A stretch of 64,000 nucleotides of DNA from contig OU862921.1 in NCBI GenBank assembly GCA_917880885.1, positions 54,362,508-54,426,507 of the forward strand. Direction: 5' to 3'. Under the pieces are notes generated by a model. It made no database searches, was not told where the DNA came from, and saw nothing but the letters and a program-made list of their open reading frames with translations. Made by a program: the position numbers and the translations under genes. This stretch comes from Limnephilus marmoratus (lineage: Eukaryota > Arthropoda > Insecta > Trichoptera > Limnephilidae). Of this stretch, positions 54,297 through 64,000 are shown one piece after another; positions within the stretch are counted from its first letter, which is position 1; each line of letters starts with the position of its first letter.

Positions 54297-57200
54297 TTAT
54301 ATTATATTTGTCATATATTCTTTAAAGAAATCTCGTCCCCTTTCGAATATCCAATTTTGAACACGAGTAGTAAAAAGAGGTATGGTAATATTAGATTTTA
54401 TATCGGTGCTCAATGCATTGTAGATTTTGGGGGCAATGAACCAAAATTGTCGGTGAGCGAATGTGGTTCTAGTTTTTGGGACCACGCATCCCAGGTTTGA
54501 AGAAAAGCGGGTTTGGGCTTGATGTTGTGGAGCTATCATTAGGTTATTTTTCCATATGTAGGATAGGCTTGTCTTAGTGAATAGTTGGCGAATGTCTAAG
54601 ACCCTAAATTTAGTAAATAGCACATTAGAGGGGTGGATAGGTTGGCATTTAAATATGATTCTCAGTATTAGTTTTTGAACTGTAATTATTGGATTAATGA
54701 CGGATTCTGTGCAACCACCCCATCCCAAAATACCGTATGTTGCAATGGATTGAAAAAGGGCAAAATATACGCTTCTAAGGGTTTTTAGGTCTAGGATGGA
54801 TCTAAGAGAGCAGAATATATGGCAGAGCTTACGGAGTCTTTTTACTGTGTCACTTATGTGTGCTTCCCAACGTAGTTGGTCATCTATGATTATGCCTAGA
54901 TATTTAACTTCCTTAGATGATTTAAGGGTTGGACACGTGCAATTTGTAATAGGTGGGGTTCCGGATGGGTGTGGGTGCATGTTTAGTGAACACGAGTGAA
55001 TTATTGGTTTAGGGCAGTTGTTGGGAAAATTATGTTTGCATATGGAAAACGTCATATATTGTGTTTTGTCAATATTGAGTGTAAGGAGATTTGTGTCAAG
55101 CCAATGCCTCACTTTTATTAGGGCATTATTAGTTTTGTTAATAACTGCTTGCCATGTTTCATCTTCGAATATTAAGACTGTATCGTCGGCAAATGATAAA
55201 ATCTTACCTCCAATATCCATGGTACATAGTGTGTTGATGTATAAAAGAAATAGGAGTGGTCCTAGTACACTGCCTTGCGGTACACCGTACGACATGGATA
55301 ATTTTTTGCTTTTATTTATTTTGTCAGAGTGGATAAGAGTTTGTTGTGTTCGGTTTGTTAAGTAGTTTTCGAACCATGTGTAGGGTATCCCAGTTATTCC
55401 GATCTGTTGAAGTTTTTTAAGCAGTAAGGGATGGGAGACCGTATCAAATGCTTTTGAGAGATCAAGGAAAACAGCAAGCGGTTTTCGACCAAGGTCGAGA
55501 TTAAAGGAAACTATTTTTGTGAGGGCGGCTATTGCATCTGAGGTACTCCTACCTTTGCGGAAACCATATTGGTTGTCCGATAATATTTTGTTATCTTCAA
55601 GGAACTTGTAGAGTCTATTCTTCACCGCTTTTTCTATGATTTTAGATATTGTGCTAAGTAAAGATATCGGTCGATAGTTATTTACAGATAGTTTGTCTCC
55701 TGATTTGAATATTGGGATTATTGTGGCCTGTTTTAAGGAGTTAGGAAATACACCAGTTTTAAAGCTTAGATTGATTATATGTTTCAGAGGGGAGGCTATA
55801 TATTTTTGGATATGTTTGATGATTTTTGTTGAAATATTATCTATACCTACAGAGTTACTGTTTTTAAGGGATGAGATTAGTTCTAAAATTTCTGTGTCAG
55901 TAGTGGGAGTGAAGTGGAAAGGGTTATAACTAAGATTAGTGAGGGGTATATTGTTTGCAAGATCTTTGTCCGAGACGTTGTGTCTGTCTAAAATATTTTT
56001 TGCTAAGTTAGATCCAATATTGGAGAAAAATTGATTGAAATGGTCGGAAAATTTTTCGGGGTCGGAATTGACATGTAATATTTGGTCTTCGATGTTAATC
56101 TTAACAATGGGTGTATTGGTTTTATTAATATTAGCTATATCTTTAACGATATTCCAAATTTTTTTATTATCACCGGTAGCTTCACTAATTTGTTTATGGT
56201 AGTAATCTCTTTTAACACTGTCAATTATTTTTTTGCAGTTATTTCTATAACGTTTGTAGAATAAGAGAGATGCATAATCGTGGGGATTTTTTCTACAGAA
56301 GTTATGAATCTTATCGCGCTTTCTGATACAGTAGAGAATTCCTGCAGTGATCCATGGTTTGAGTTTTATGTCAGATCGTTTATTTTTACTTTTTGTGTAT
56401 GATGTAGCATCGGTTAAGTGGTTACGTAAGGTATTAATAAATAATTCACATGCAGAGGTGACATCGGTACAAGAATAGATAAGTTCCCAGTTTTCTTTAG
56501 AGACACTGTTTAGGAGAGTTTCATATGAGATCTTTTCTTGAGGGGAAGTATTTTGTGGTGATTTGTGATTTTTATGCGAGAGAGAAGTGATGATTGAATA
56601 GTGATCTGTAACTGTTGTTTGATAGACAATGGATTTGATGTCTAGTTCACTCTTAACAAATACATGATCTATACAACTGCTAGTGTTTGAGTCTGATTCT
56701 CTAGTTGGTGCTGTAACGGCTGGAAAATATCCTAATAAAGTTAGTGCGTTTAGGTATTCATTTGCTTGAGGGTGCATTTTATTAATTATATTTATGTTAA
56801 GATCACCAATTATAAAGGTGTTTTGGCAGTGTTCAATGTTTGATAAAATTTCTTGCAGTGAATGTATGAATGGAGTTATATTATGTGTATTCGCAGATCT
56901 GTACATTGTAAGAAGTGTTATATGATTATCAATTTGAATTTGTAGACAGTTTGCATATTTAATTTTGATCTCTTTTACTGAGTGTGAGATGTGATTTTTA
57001 ATATATACAATGACTCCGTCGTTCTGAGTTTGGTTGTGTAGAGTATTATACTGATTGTAGTTTCTTATCGTTTTAGGGATGAAATTTTCTTGAATCCAGC
57101 ATTCGCTCAAGACAATTATATCAAAATCTGAGACAAGGTAAGTGAGGAGAATTAGGAGTTCATCAAAATTTTTGTTTATACTTCTTATGTTCATAGAAAA

Positions 57201-57371
57201 TATCGTAAAGGTTGAGTTAGTTAATAATAATTGACGTACTACTTCGGAATCATTGGTAGATATACATGGGCTTGGTGTTGTTTTATCTATTAAATCTGCT
57301 ATGTCTTCCATTTTCTGGTTTTTTGTTTTGCATAAATTATTAACAACCAAGTTGTAGTGACATCGGTACAT
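54297..57371 (-). CDS. Element 1 ORF2: endonuclease-reverse transcriptase (1024 aa)
   Basis: An intact protein for target-primed reverse transcription. Apurinic-type endonuclease at about 54-265: MNIRSINKNFDE (N61), LSECW (E90), GDLNIN (D190/N192), SCIDHVF (D235) and TDHYS (D256/H257). RT at about 540-790: SVGIDNIS (507-514), NNYRPISLLSTISKI, FLDLSKAFDTVSH, SYGVPQGSVLGPLLF (694-708) and the catalytic FADD (727-730). A C-terminal region carries YGILGWGG and a Cys/His-containing insert (about 800-830). There is no RNase H. It starts at an ATG; a second ATG at codon 21 also precedes the endonuclease. No stop or frameshift is visible, so the copy may be active, or source a truncated family. Confidence 0.95.
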   Translation of the reverse strand: MYRCHYNLVVNNLCKTKNQKMEDIADLIDKTTPSPCISTNDSEVVRQLLLTNSTFTIFSMNIRSINKNFDELLILLTYLVSDFDIIVLSECWIQENFIPKTIRNYNQYNTLHNQTQNDGVIVYIKNHISHSVKEIKIKYANCLQIQIDNHITLLTMYRSANTHNITPFIHSLQEILSNIEHCQNTFIIGDLNINIINKMHPQANEYLNALTLLGYFPAVTAPTRESDSNTSSCIDHVFVKSELDIKSIVYQTTVTDHYSIITSLSHKNHKSPQNTSPQEKISYETLLNSVSKENWELIYSCTDVTSACELFINTLRNHLTDATSYTKSKNKRSDIKLKPWITAGILYCIRKRDKIHNFCRKNPHDYASLLFYKRYRNNCKKIIDSVKRDYYHKQISEATGDNKKIWNIVKDIANINKTNTPIVKINIEDQILHVNSDPEKFSDHFNQFFSNIGSNLAKNILDRHNVSDKDLANNIPLTNLSYNPFHFTPTTDTEILELISSLKNSNSVGIDNISTKIIKHIQKYIASPLKHIINLSFKTGVFPNSLKQATIIPIFKSGDKLSVNNYRPISLLSTISKIIEKAVKNRLYKFLEDNKILSDNQYGFRKGRSTSDAIAALTKIVSFNLDLGRKPLAVFLDLSKAFDTVSHPLLLKKLQQIGITGIPYTWFENYLTNRTQQTLIHSDKINKSKKLSMSYGVPQGSVLGPLLFLLYINTLCTMDIGGKILSFADDTVLIFEDETWQAVINKTNNALIKVRHWLDTNLLTLNIDKTQYMTFSICKHNFPNNCPKPIIHSCSLNMHPHPSGTPPITNCTCPTLKSSKEVKYLGIIIDDQLRWEAHISDTVKRLRKLCHIFCSLRSILDLKTLRSVYFALFQSIATYGILGWGGCTESVINPIITVQKLILRIIFKCQPIHPSNVLFTKFRVLDIRQLFTKTSLSYIWKNNLMIAPQHQAQTRFSSNLGCVVPKTRTTFAHRQFWFIAPKIYNALSTDIKSNITIPLFTTRVQNWIFERGRDFFKEYMTNII

Positions 57372-57399
57372 TTATGAGATAAAGATTTGGTTGATATAA

Positions 57400-58382
57400 A
57401 TATATAACATATGCATAAATATATAAAGTGTAAATATAGTTGTTGTGAATATATAATATAGGCACATAATGAATATATGACATAAGCATAAGCATATAGT
57501 GTTAGCTTTGTGAAATAAGGATTTCGTTATTGTGAATTTATAATACAAGCATATATAGTATATATAACTCTAACATAGGTATATAAGGTATACAAATAGT
57601 TGTTGAGAAAATATAGTATAAGCGTATAGATAATATATAATACGAACGTATATAGAATATAAAATGTAAGCATGTAAAGAATAAACTGTAAATAAAACAT
57701 AAGCTTATAAACAGTATAAAACATCAGCATTAGCATAAAAAGTATATAAGTGGTATAAGGATTTAGTTGTTTCGAATATTTAACATAAGCATATAAAGTA
57801 TTTATAATATAAGCATAGGTGTATAAAATGTACTTATAGTTGCTGCGGATGTATAACATAAGCATATAAATGATAAACATAAGCACATAAAGAATATAGA
57901 GTGTAAGTATGAAAAGAAAATAAAACATAAGCTTAAAAAGATTATAAAACATAAGCATATAAAGAAAATAAAACATAAGCAAAAGCATATAAGGATTAAG
58001 TTGTTGTGGATATTTAACATAAACATATAAAGTATTTATAATATGAGCATAGGTGTATAAAATGTACTTATAGTTGCTGCGAATGTATAACATAAGCATA
58101 TAAATTATAAACATACGCACATAAAGACTATAGAATGTAAGTATGAAAAGAAAATAAAACATAATCTTAAAAAGATTATAAAACGTAAGCATATAAAGAA
58201 AATAAAACGTAATCATAAGCATATAAAATATACCAGTGATATATGGATTAAGTTGTTGTGGATATTTAACATAAGCATATAAAGTATTTAAAATATAAGC
58301 ATAGTTGTATAAAATGTACTTATAGTTGCTGCGAATGTATAACATAAGCATATAAATTTTACACATAAGCATATAAAGAATA

Positions 58383-58396
<14 letters not shown>
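57400..58396 (-). repeat. AT-rich tandem array, units of 234-252 bp (left part)
   Basis: The word GTTG(C/T)TG recurs at 57599, 57839, 58073 and 58325, spacings 240, 234 and 252, all multiples of three. Units share AACATAAGCATATAAA, AATAAAACATAAGCTTAAAA and AAGTTGTTGTGGATATTTAA. The minus strand is open for 281 codons (57527-58372), giving a very hydrophobic Tyr/Leu/Ile/Phe-rich repeat with YKYILYTYAYIINTLYAYVK. The array resumes at 61515 after element 2. Confidence 0.85.
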
Positions 58397-58413
<17 letters not shown>

Positions 58414-61400
58414 ATTAGTAATAGAAGGTACATAAATTACAAATAAATTTTATACAGTAATTAATTACATAGTAGAATATTTGATGTACCCCCATAATTA
58501 AGCAAGGCTTGTGTGTATGGGGGGGTGTTATTGTATTGCTTTTTTAATATCATTCAGTTTAAGTTTTCAGTATAATTTTTTAGGTGAGTTTTAAAACTTT
58601 TTATATTGGTATTCATGTTTCTAATTTTTTCTGGTAATGAATTAAAAAATTTTGCTCCGAGATATTTATGACTCAATTGTCCAATTTTTTTTTTACATTT
58701 TGGAGTGGGAAGTATTGATGTTTGTCTAAGACTTCTGTTATTTTTAAAGGGTGCAACTTGATTTTTAATATTATCTTTATAAATTTGTAATGTTGCATGA
58801 TAAAAGTATAATGCACTTAATTTTCTGACCTTAAATTGTTTGAATAAAAGTTCTGACGAATATGAGTAGGGTTTTTTTAAAATTGTTTTTATTATTAGTT
58901 TTTGTGATATGTAAATTGTTTGTGTTTGATTTTTATATGTACCGCCCCATCCTATAATGCCGTATTGTATAATTGATTGACAGAAAGCGAAGTATGTGGT
59001 TCTAAGTAATTTTTCGTTTAAAATATCTCTTAAACATCTAAATATATATGTTAGTTTCCTTATTCTGTTGTTCAGAATATTTATGTGTGGAGACCATTTT
59101 AAACGCTGGTCTATTGTTATGCCCAGGTACTTAATATCAGTTTTGCTTTCTATTTTTGAACATGATATATTACATTTGTGGTTTTCTGTATTTGTCACAG
59201 AGTGGATTATTAAGTTTATTTCTTTTGGTGTTTCTTGTTTTTTAATGAAAAATGGTAAATAATAGGTTTTTTTAGAATTTAAAGTCAACAGGTTTTTATC
59301 AAACCACAATTTTAGTGATTCAATATCTGTATTTGCCATTTTGTTTAATTCAGACCAGGTGTTTGCTTTTAGTAATAGGACTGTGTCGTCAGCGTAGGAG
59401 ACAATGTCTCCATATTTAGAAATATTGAATATATCATTGACATATATAATAAATAACAATGGTCCCAAAACTGTACCTTGGGGTATTGAAAAATCGCTAT
59501 ATTTTGAATCGCTGACTTGATTTAGTAATTTTACTTGTTGTGGTCTTTCATGTAAATAACTAGCTATCCATGCTAAGACTTTCCCATTAATTCCTATAGA
59601 TTTTAATTTATTTATTAATTTTTTATGTGATATGCTGTCGAAAGCTTTTTTCAAGTCTATAAATATTCCGATACATTTTTTATCGGAATCTAGGGCCGTA
59701 TATAAATAGTTGGTTATTTTTGCTATCGCGTCGTGAGTACTTGTATTTTTTTTGAAGCCGAATTGATTATCATTAATTATTTTATTTTCATCTAAGAATG
59801 TCCAAATTTGTTTTTTTACAATTTTCTCATATATTTTTGATATATTTGATAGAAGGGAAATCGGGCGGTAATTTTGTGGATCTTTAGGACAGTCTGTTTT
59901 ATAAATGGGAGTTATAATTGCTCTTTTGTAATTATTGGGAAACTCGCCATTTGCTAGACTTAGGTTTATTATATGTGTTATTGGGAGAATTAAGTATGTT
60001 TTCATCGCTTTTATTGTCTTAGCATTTATGTTATCAAAGCCGGGGGCAGAACCTCCTTTTAGTTCCGAAATAGTTCTGTCAATGTCGGCTTCTGTGACTG
60101 GCTCAAATTTATTTATTTGACATTGTGTTCTGTGTTGTGGATTTGATATATTGGTCGAATTTATGGATTTTGCTAGGTTTTTTCCAACGTTATTAAAATG
60201 GTTATTTAAAATATTACAACATTTTTTTGTGTTATTTTGTACATTATATATTAATTTCCCATCTGATATTTCGGAAATGTGCTTATATGTTTTATTTTTA
60301 TTTATTATTTCATTTATTGTTGACCATATTTTTTTATTATTGTCTTTAGCTTCTGTTATAATTTTTGAGTAATAGTCGTTTTTCGTTTTTCTAATTAGAG
60401 TAGTTAATATATTTTTATACTTTTTATAATATATTATAATTTTATTGTTAACTAGTGGTCTTTGTGTTATTTTATAAAGTTTATTTTTTTTTCTAATGGC
60501 TTTTATTAATCCTAGAGTAATTCATGGTTTAATTTTCTTTGTTTTTGAATTGGGGACGATCTGTGTTGTTTTTGTTGCTTCTAAAATGTGTTTAGTTAAA
60601 GTTTTTTCAAACAGTAAGGCACTTTGGTTGGTGCATTTATTTTTTAAAACTTCTTCCCATTTTTCATTTATTAATGATTTTTTTAATAATTCATAGTCTA
60701 TTTGGGAATATGGAAGATTTAATTTGGGTATTGTGTTTAGTTTTTTATTTGTCTCATGTAATATAAGACATGCGTAATGGTCAGTTATATTAGTTTTCCA
60801 AACAGTAGATTTAATATTTTTTATTTCATTCAAATGTATATTACACCAGATATGGTCTATACATGATGGAGTTTGGTTTTTAATTTCTCGAGTGTTACTA
60901 TTAATACAAGATTTAAAGTTGAGGTGTGTCATTATGTTAATGAAATTATTTTTTTCTATTGAGTTATGGTTAGCAGAGATGTTTATATTGAAATCACCAC
61001 ATATAAAAGTAAGAATTTTCGATAATTTGCTTAGATATTCATGTAGTTCATTTATGAAGTTAGTTATGTTTGATTTGTGTGTTCTGTATACTGTTATAAT
61101 TCTGTATAATTTGTTTTTTAATTTTATATCTATTTTTTGACAATTTACATGTTGTATATCAATTTCTTCAATGTTAATAATTTCACACTCGTCATGAACA
61201 AATATAATTATACCACTATTTTTATTAATTGGTGTTGTTGTTGCGATGCCTTTGTAGTTGGGTAGTGCATTAATGTGTTGATCGTTATTACAGTGCGTTT
61301 CTGTTAACACTATGCAGGCGGGCGATAAAAGCAGATCATTTATATTTATCAAAAATTCATCAAGGTTTTTTGCGATGCTTCGAATGTTCATGTGTAGTAA

Positions 61401-61514
61401 TAAAAAGGGGGAACTGTTTGTAACGCACCACTTATTAACTTCTTTGATATTTTGACATATTTCTTGGTTTATTTTGTATTTTTCGTCAATTTGTTTTACT
61501 ATGTATTCGGTCAT
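58397..61514 (-). mobile_element. Element 2: CR1/L2-like non-LTR element inserted in the array
   Basis: A minus-strand copy with ORF2 (58554-61514), a 3' UTR of about 150 bp, and a poly-A tail seen as T-rich sequence at 58400-58416 after a TA run. Array sequence lies on both sides (…CATATAAAGAATAT and AATATAAGCTTAAAAAG…), so it inserted into the array. The 5' end is close to the ORF2 ATG and is either truncated or has a very short leader. It is clearly a relative of element 1 but much diverged in sequence. Confidence 0.9.
58554..61514 (-). pseudogene. Element 2 ORF2 with one nonsense codon
   Basis: Reads from MTEYIVKQ at 61514 through an endonuclease (MNIRSIAKNLDE, LTETHC, CGDFNINI, SCIDHIW, TDHYA), then KIKP and a TGA at 60520-60522. 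The same frame then continues uninterrupted into the RT (FEPVTEADID, NYRPISLLSNISKI, GIFIDLKKAFDSISH, FSIPQGTVLGPLLF, YADDT) and a C-terminus with YGIIGWGG, ending at 58554. Element 1 has Trp at the matching KPWIT position, so TGG to TGA is the likely change. Total length is 987 codons including both stops. Apart from this codon the protein looks complete. Confidence 0.9.
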
Positions 61515-61600
61515 TTTGAATAAATATAAATATAAGCTTAAAAAGAAAATAAAACATAAGCTTAAAAAGATTATAAAACATAAGCAAAATAAAATAACAC
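61515..61600 (-). repeat. AT-rich tandem array, right part
   Basis: AAGAAAATAAAACATAAGCT and AAAAAGATTATAAAACATAA match units at 57920-58010. This shows the array continued through the element 2 insertion site. Confidence 0.85.
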
Positions 61601-61816
61601 ATAAAGCATTGTGGTATACAGAAAATTAAAAATGAGAGACATACATCCATAAGCTTGCAAAAGATATGAAGAATTAAATTAAAAGAATTTCGCTCCAAAG
61701 AAGTAGTCATTGGAGTAATATTGATTTTATAAATGATCGTGTAAAGAGGGTAAATATTATGTAGAAAGAAATAATAGTTAAGGATATTAATATTTACAAA
61801 CAGATGTTCATTATAT

Positions 61817-62131
61817 TTAGTTTGTTGGCATTTCGGGTAATGATAACAGAAATCGATCTTTGTTTGTTTCACTGACGAGTATTGCAGGCGTTCCGAACTC
61901 CTTACGCACGTATATACGTCCTTGTTGAATCCACGCGTATTTAAATTTGTCGTCTCTTGTTGCCTTACGGGCCAGGTACCATAGATGTTTGGCTCGAAAT
62001 AGTCCAGTAACTTTATACATCACAGTATGCGTTAAATCCGGTTGTTCTGATTTTTTGCAGACTTGTTTATGATGTTGGCCTAATGAATAATCCAAGTTTT
62101 CGACCTCGAGTGCCGACCGCAACTTTGTCAA
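61817..62131 (-). pseudogene. FP-like ORF1 C-terminal fragment of a non-LTR element
   Basis: A minus-strand frame of 104 codons containing AKHLWYLARKATRDDKFKYA, WIQQGRIYVRKEFGTPAIL and a terminal LLSLPEMPTN. The 'Y-W---G-I-VRK' pattern matches the C-terminal domain of FP-type proteins that insect non-LTR ORF1s often carry. The N-terminal part is missing: sequence upstream of about 62100 belongs to a tandem repeat. By strand and position it could be ORF1 of element 1 (before the array and element 2 separated them), or of element 2; the sequence does not decide. Confidence 0.6.
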
Positions 62132-62520
62132 AAATCGAAAAAACCGCGAAAAAATCGTTATTTTTTCAAATTTTGGCGATTACAACCCTAAAAAACTAGT
62201 TTTTGAAAAAACTTTTTCATGACGTTTTTAAAGTAAATTAAATTTCCTATAATATGATACTAAAATTGTCTCTGTAGACCCAATAGTTTCCGAGATTAAC
62301 CCTTTCAAAGTTTGTGACCTCGAGCGCAAACCGCGAAAAAAACGTTTTTTTTTTCAAATTTCAGCGATTATAAGCCTAAAGGACTAGTTTTTGAAAACTT
62401 TTTTTTAAACTTTTGTAAAGTAGACTAAATTTTCAACAATATGATATAAAAATTGTCTCTGTAGACCCAATAGTTTCCGAGATTAAGCCTTTCAAAGTTT
62501 ATCATTCTTTTCGAACTTCG
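62095..62520. repeat. Two copies of a tandem repeat of about 200 bp
   Basis: Unit one (about 62095-62305) and unit two (about 62306-62510) share GACCTCGAG, ACTAGTTTTTGAAAA, AATTGTCTCTGTAGACCCAA, TAGTTTCCGAGATTAA and CCTTTCAAAGTTT. They lie directly 3' of the PIN-like/CXC gene. Confidence 0.8.
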
Positions 62521-62664
62521 CAATTTTTTAAAATTATGTTGTTTTGAATGAATTTTGACCCTGATTATACTATCAAAGCCCTATACTATTATGATGGGAT
62601 GATGCTAAGCTACGAATAGTGAAGTAAAAAATTAAAATAATTTAGCCCTCTTGGAAGGTCCCGG

Positions 62665-64000
62665 TTAAAGTTCGTCCGTATCTGGATCGACGTATTGGGA
62701 TGGCATATCCCCATCAGGAGATGGTGAAGAATCGTCGACGTCTTGTGCCCACAAGTCATCCTTCATTTTGACGTCGGACAGATTGTCGCCTTCTGGGATA
62801 TCTATTACTTCAACATCAGGTATATTATCACAAGAGGCCCGGCTGCAGTGCCTGCAGACTGATGAGCATTTTAATCCTGCCTTCCTGCAGCTGCACGCGT
62901 TCCCACAACCCTTCGTGCAGCTACAAGAAATCATCCGCAAGAGGTATTGTGGGGTTGCATCTCTGGTCATCATTTTGGGGTTGAGGCCTTGTGGCGTGGA
63001 TATCCACCCCCAGGAGAGAGGGTTCAGTGTGACTCCCAACCACGCCTGAACCTGTAAGAAGATTGTACATGAGAATAGAAAAGGATGAATGATATGTTAC
63101 TGACGCAAGGACAAATTTTTACTAGATGGTATGTCCGCAAGGAGTGAAATCGAGCAGAGTCTCGTGTAAGAAGTAACCTGGCTAGATTGAAGCTGGTTTT
63201 CATCGCAGCCCTGGCGAATAGTTGGTACCGCAGCTCGTCAAGGTTATGGGTGTTGGGGTTACCTTCGTATAGAGCGATTGTGACTCGTTCTCCTGATGCT
63301 GCTATATCGTCAGGTGTAGAGTTGGTGTCGAGAAAAATCGCAGCTTGCTTTTTAACGTCCGGATTTTTTTCGACTATGGACATCATTTGTATCTTCCCTA
63401 AGCCAAAGAAGCAGAATGTCGAGTCACAACCACTAAAGGCATGGATGAAGAGGAAAAGCTCTGTTTTTAAAAAGGATTTTGAAGAAGCGATGCTGGAATA
63501 CATGACATCTGATGCTTTGCCTCTTCCACATTTATTGTAAAAAATTTCACGTTGGTTGGAGATCGCAGTGAGGATGATCAGCAAGTCAATGTCCTCACCA
63601 ACGACTACCACTATATCATAGGTAGAGGCAGCAGTTACAGCTGTAGTGATGATTAGCCTATCAGCATCTTCCTCTGCTTGGAGTACTTGAATGTTACGAT
63701 TTCCCATTTTGGTTGTCAGCAGTTTTATGAAACGAATCTTGTTTTTGTCATTTGACAAGAATTTCTGTTGCGGAAACTGTGCCACGGTTTTCTCATCAAC
63801 GAGTATCTCTCGCGATGAGTGTAACTTGGCTCTTCGAAGACGCTCAGAGCTCTTTGTGTTTTTCTGCACAGCATATATGGGATAACCATCGAAAACTACT
63901 GCCACATTTGAGCCATAGTGTATGTATGTATCTGTCAGCTATCGCACCAAATGATGAGCTTCGAGGCCACAAAACTTTGTGAAGTAGATGCCCTCCATCC
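62665..64000 (-). CDS. PIN-like nuclease / CXC zinc-domain protein, 3' part of gene
   Basis: A spliced gene cut by the window edge. Exon a (64000-63123) encodes GGHLLHKVLWPRSSSFGAIA near its start, then VVFDGY, HFLSN-like FLSNDKNKIRF, EEDADRLI, GEDIDLLIIL, FIHAFSGCDSTFCFFGLGK and FHSLRTYHL. The acidic clusters (D80/D82, D105/D107 and D160 counted from 63905) resemble PIN/FEN-like nuclease active sites. Exon b (63051-62665) adds VQAWLGVTLNPLSWGW, then a Cys-rich block CSCTKGCGNACSCRKAGLKC with CSSVCRHC, and an acidic tail. I recall this two-part architecture as a multicopy arthropod gene family of unknown role. A 1-unit slip in TATGTATGTA (63918-63931) breaks the frame between GAIADRYI and HYGSNVAVVFDGY, so this copy may be a pseudogene. 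Function is inferred only. Confidence 0.75.
63052..63122 (-). other. 71-bp intron of the PIN-like/CXC gene
   Basis: The donor is CTA|GTAAAAATTT and the acceptor TTCTTACAG|GTTCAGGCG. Splicing joins RTYHL to VQAWLGV in frame and restores the family pattern, whereas reading through gives unrelated residues and a stop. Confidence 0.85.

Larger units (their letters stand above)
53600..57371 (-). mobile_element. Element 1: CR1/L2-like non-LTR retrotransposon
   Basis: A minus-strand element with an intact ORF2, a 3' UTR of about 690 bp that includes a TA/TACACA microsatellite (53815-54020), and a T-rich (tail) end near 53600-53625. A truncated copy of its 3' end lies at 42310-42575. Its 5' end is not fixed. 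The tandem array at 57400-58396 follows directly upstream, and an FP-like ORF1 C-terminus lies on the same strand at 61817-62131, beyond a second inserted element. Confidence 0.9.

Overview
This window looks like an AT-rich, repeat-dominated stretch of an insect nuclear genome, most likely lepidopteran. Almost all recognisable coding sequence belongs to transposable elements: BEL/Pao, jockey/CR1-like and I/R1-like non-LTR elements, a Helitron, a mariner remnant, and hAT- and Harbinger-type MITEs. Spacers carry recurrent 'taggta/tacctac' and 'actcgtattt' words and an RTE-like 3' tail that I associate with Lepidoptera. The order is an inference. No conventional host gene is complete here. The only spliced, cellular-looking gene is partial, at the right edge.

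Layout. 0.16-3.96 kb: 5'-truncated minus-strand non-LTR element with an open ORF2 and an ORF1 remnant, overlapping in the -1 frame at an A-AAA-AAC heptamer. 5.1-10 kb: a hAT MITE with 8-bp TSD, six copies of a 163-bp GC-hairpin tandem repeat, a TIR element of about 580 bp, an RTE-type tail and a Harbinger-type MITE. 10.7-27.1 kb: a degenerate satellite of about 180 bp, split by a large LTR element without visible gag/pol (element A, 11082-26409). Element A's 5' LTR is in turn split by a very young, apparently intact BEL/Pao element (element B, 16626-26110) with 1358-bp LTRs, AGTTA target-site duplications, and Gag and Pol separated by one in-frame UGA.

27.1-53.2 kb: mostly decayed material. 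It holds a hairpin, a foldback array, a Helitron helicase pseudogene, G-rich minisatellites, several non-LTR RT pseudogenes, a mariner remnant, a perfect-looking palindrome, a MITE with a tRNA-headed SINE inside it, complex minisatellites and a BEL-type solo LTR. 53.6-62.1 kb: a CR1/L2-like element with an intact 1024-aa ORF2. Upstream of it lies an AT-rich tandem array whose period stays divisible by three, into which a second related element (one nonsense codon in ORF2) has inserted; an FP-like ORF1 C-terminus lies beyond. 62.1-64.0 kb: two copies of a tandem repeat of about 200 bp, then the 3' part of a PIN-like/CXC gene with a 71-bp intron.

The elements do not form one pathway. They record successive insertion: satellite, then element A, then element B on the left, and array, then element 2 on the right. 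The most notable mechanistic points are two candidate recoding sites (-1 frameshift in the first non-LTR element, UGA readthrough in the BEL element), hairpin-rich BEL LTRs, and the frame-preserving hydrophobic repeat array.
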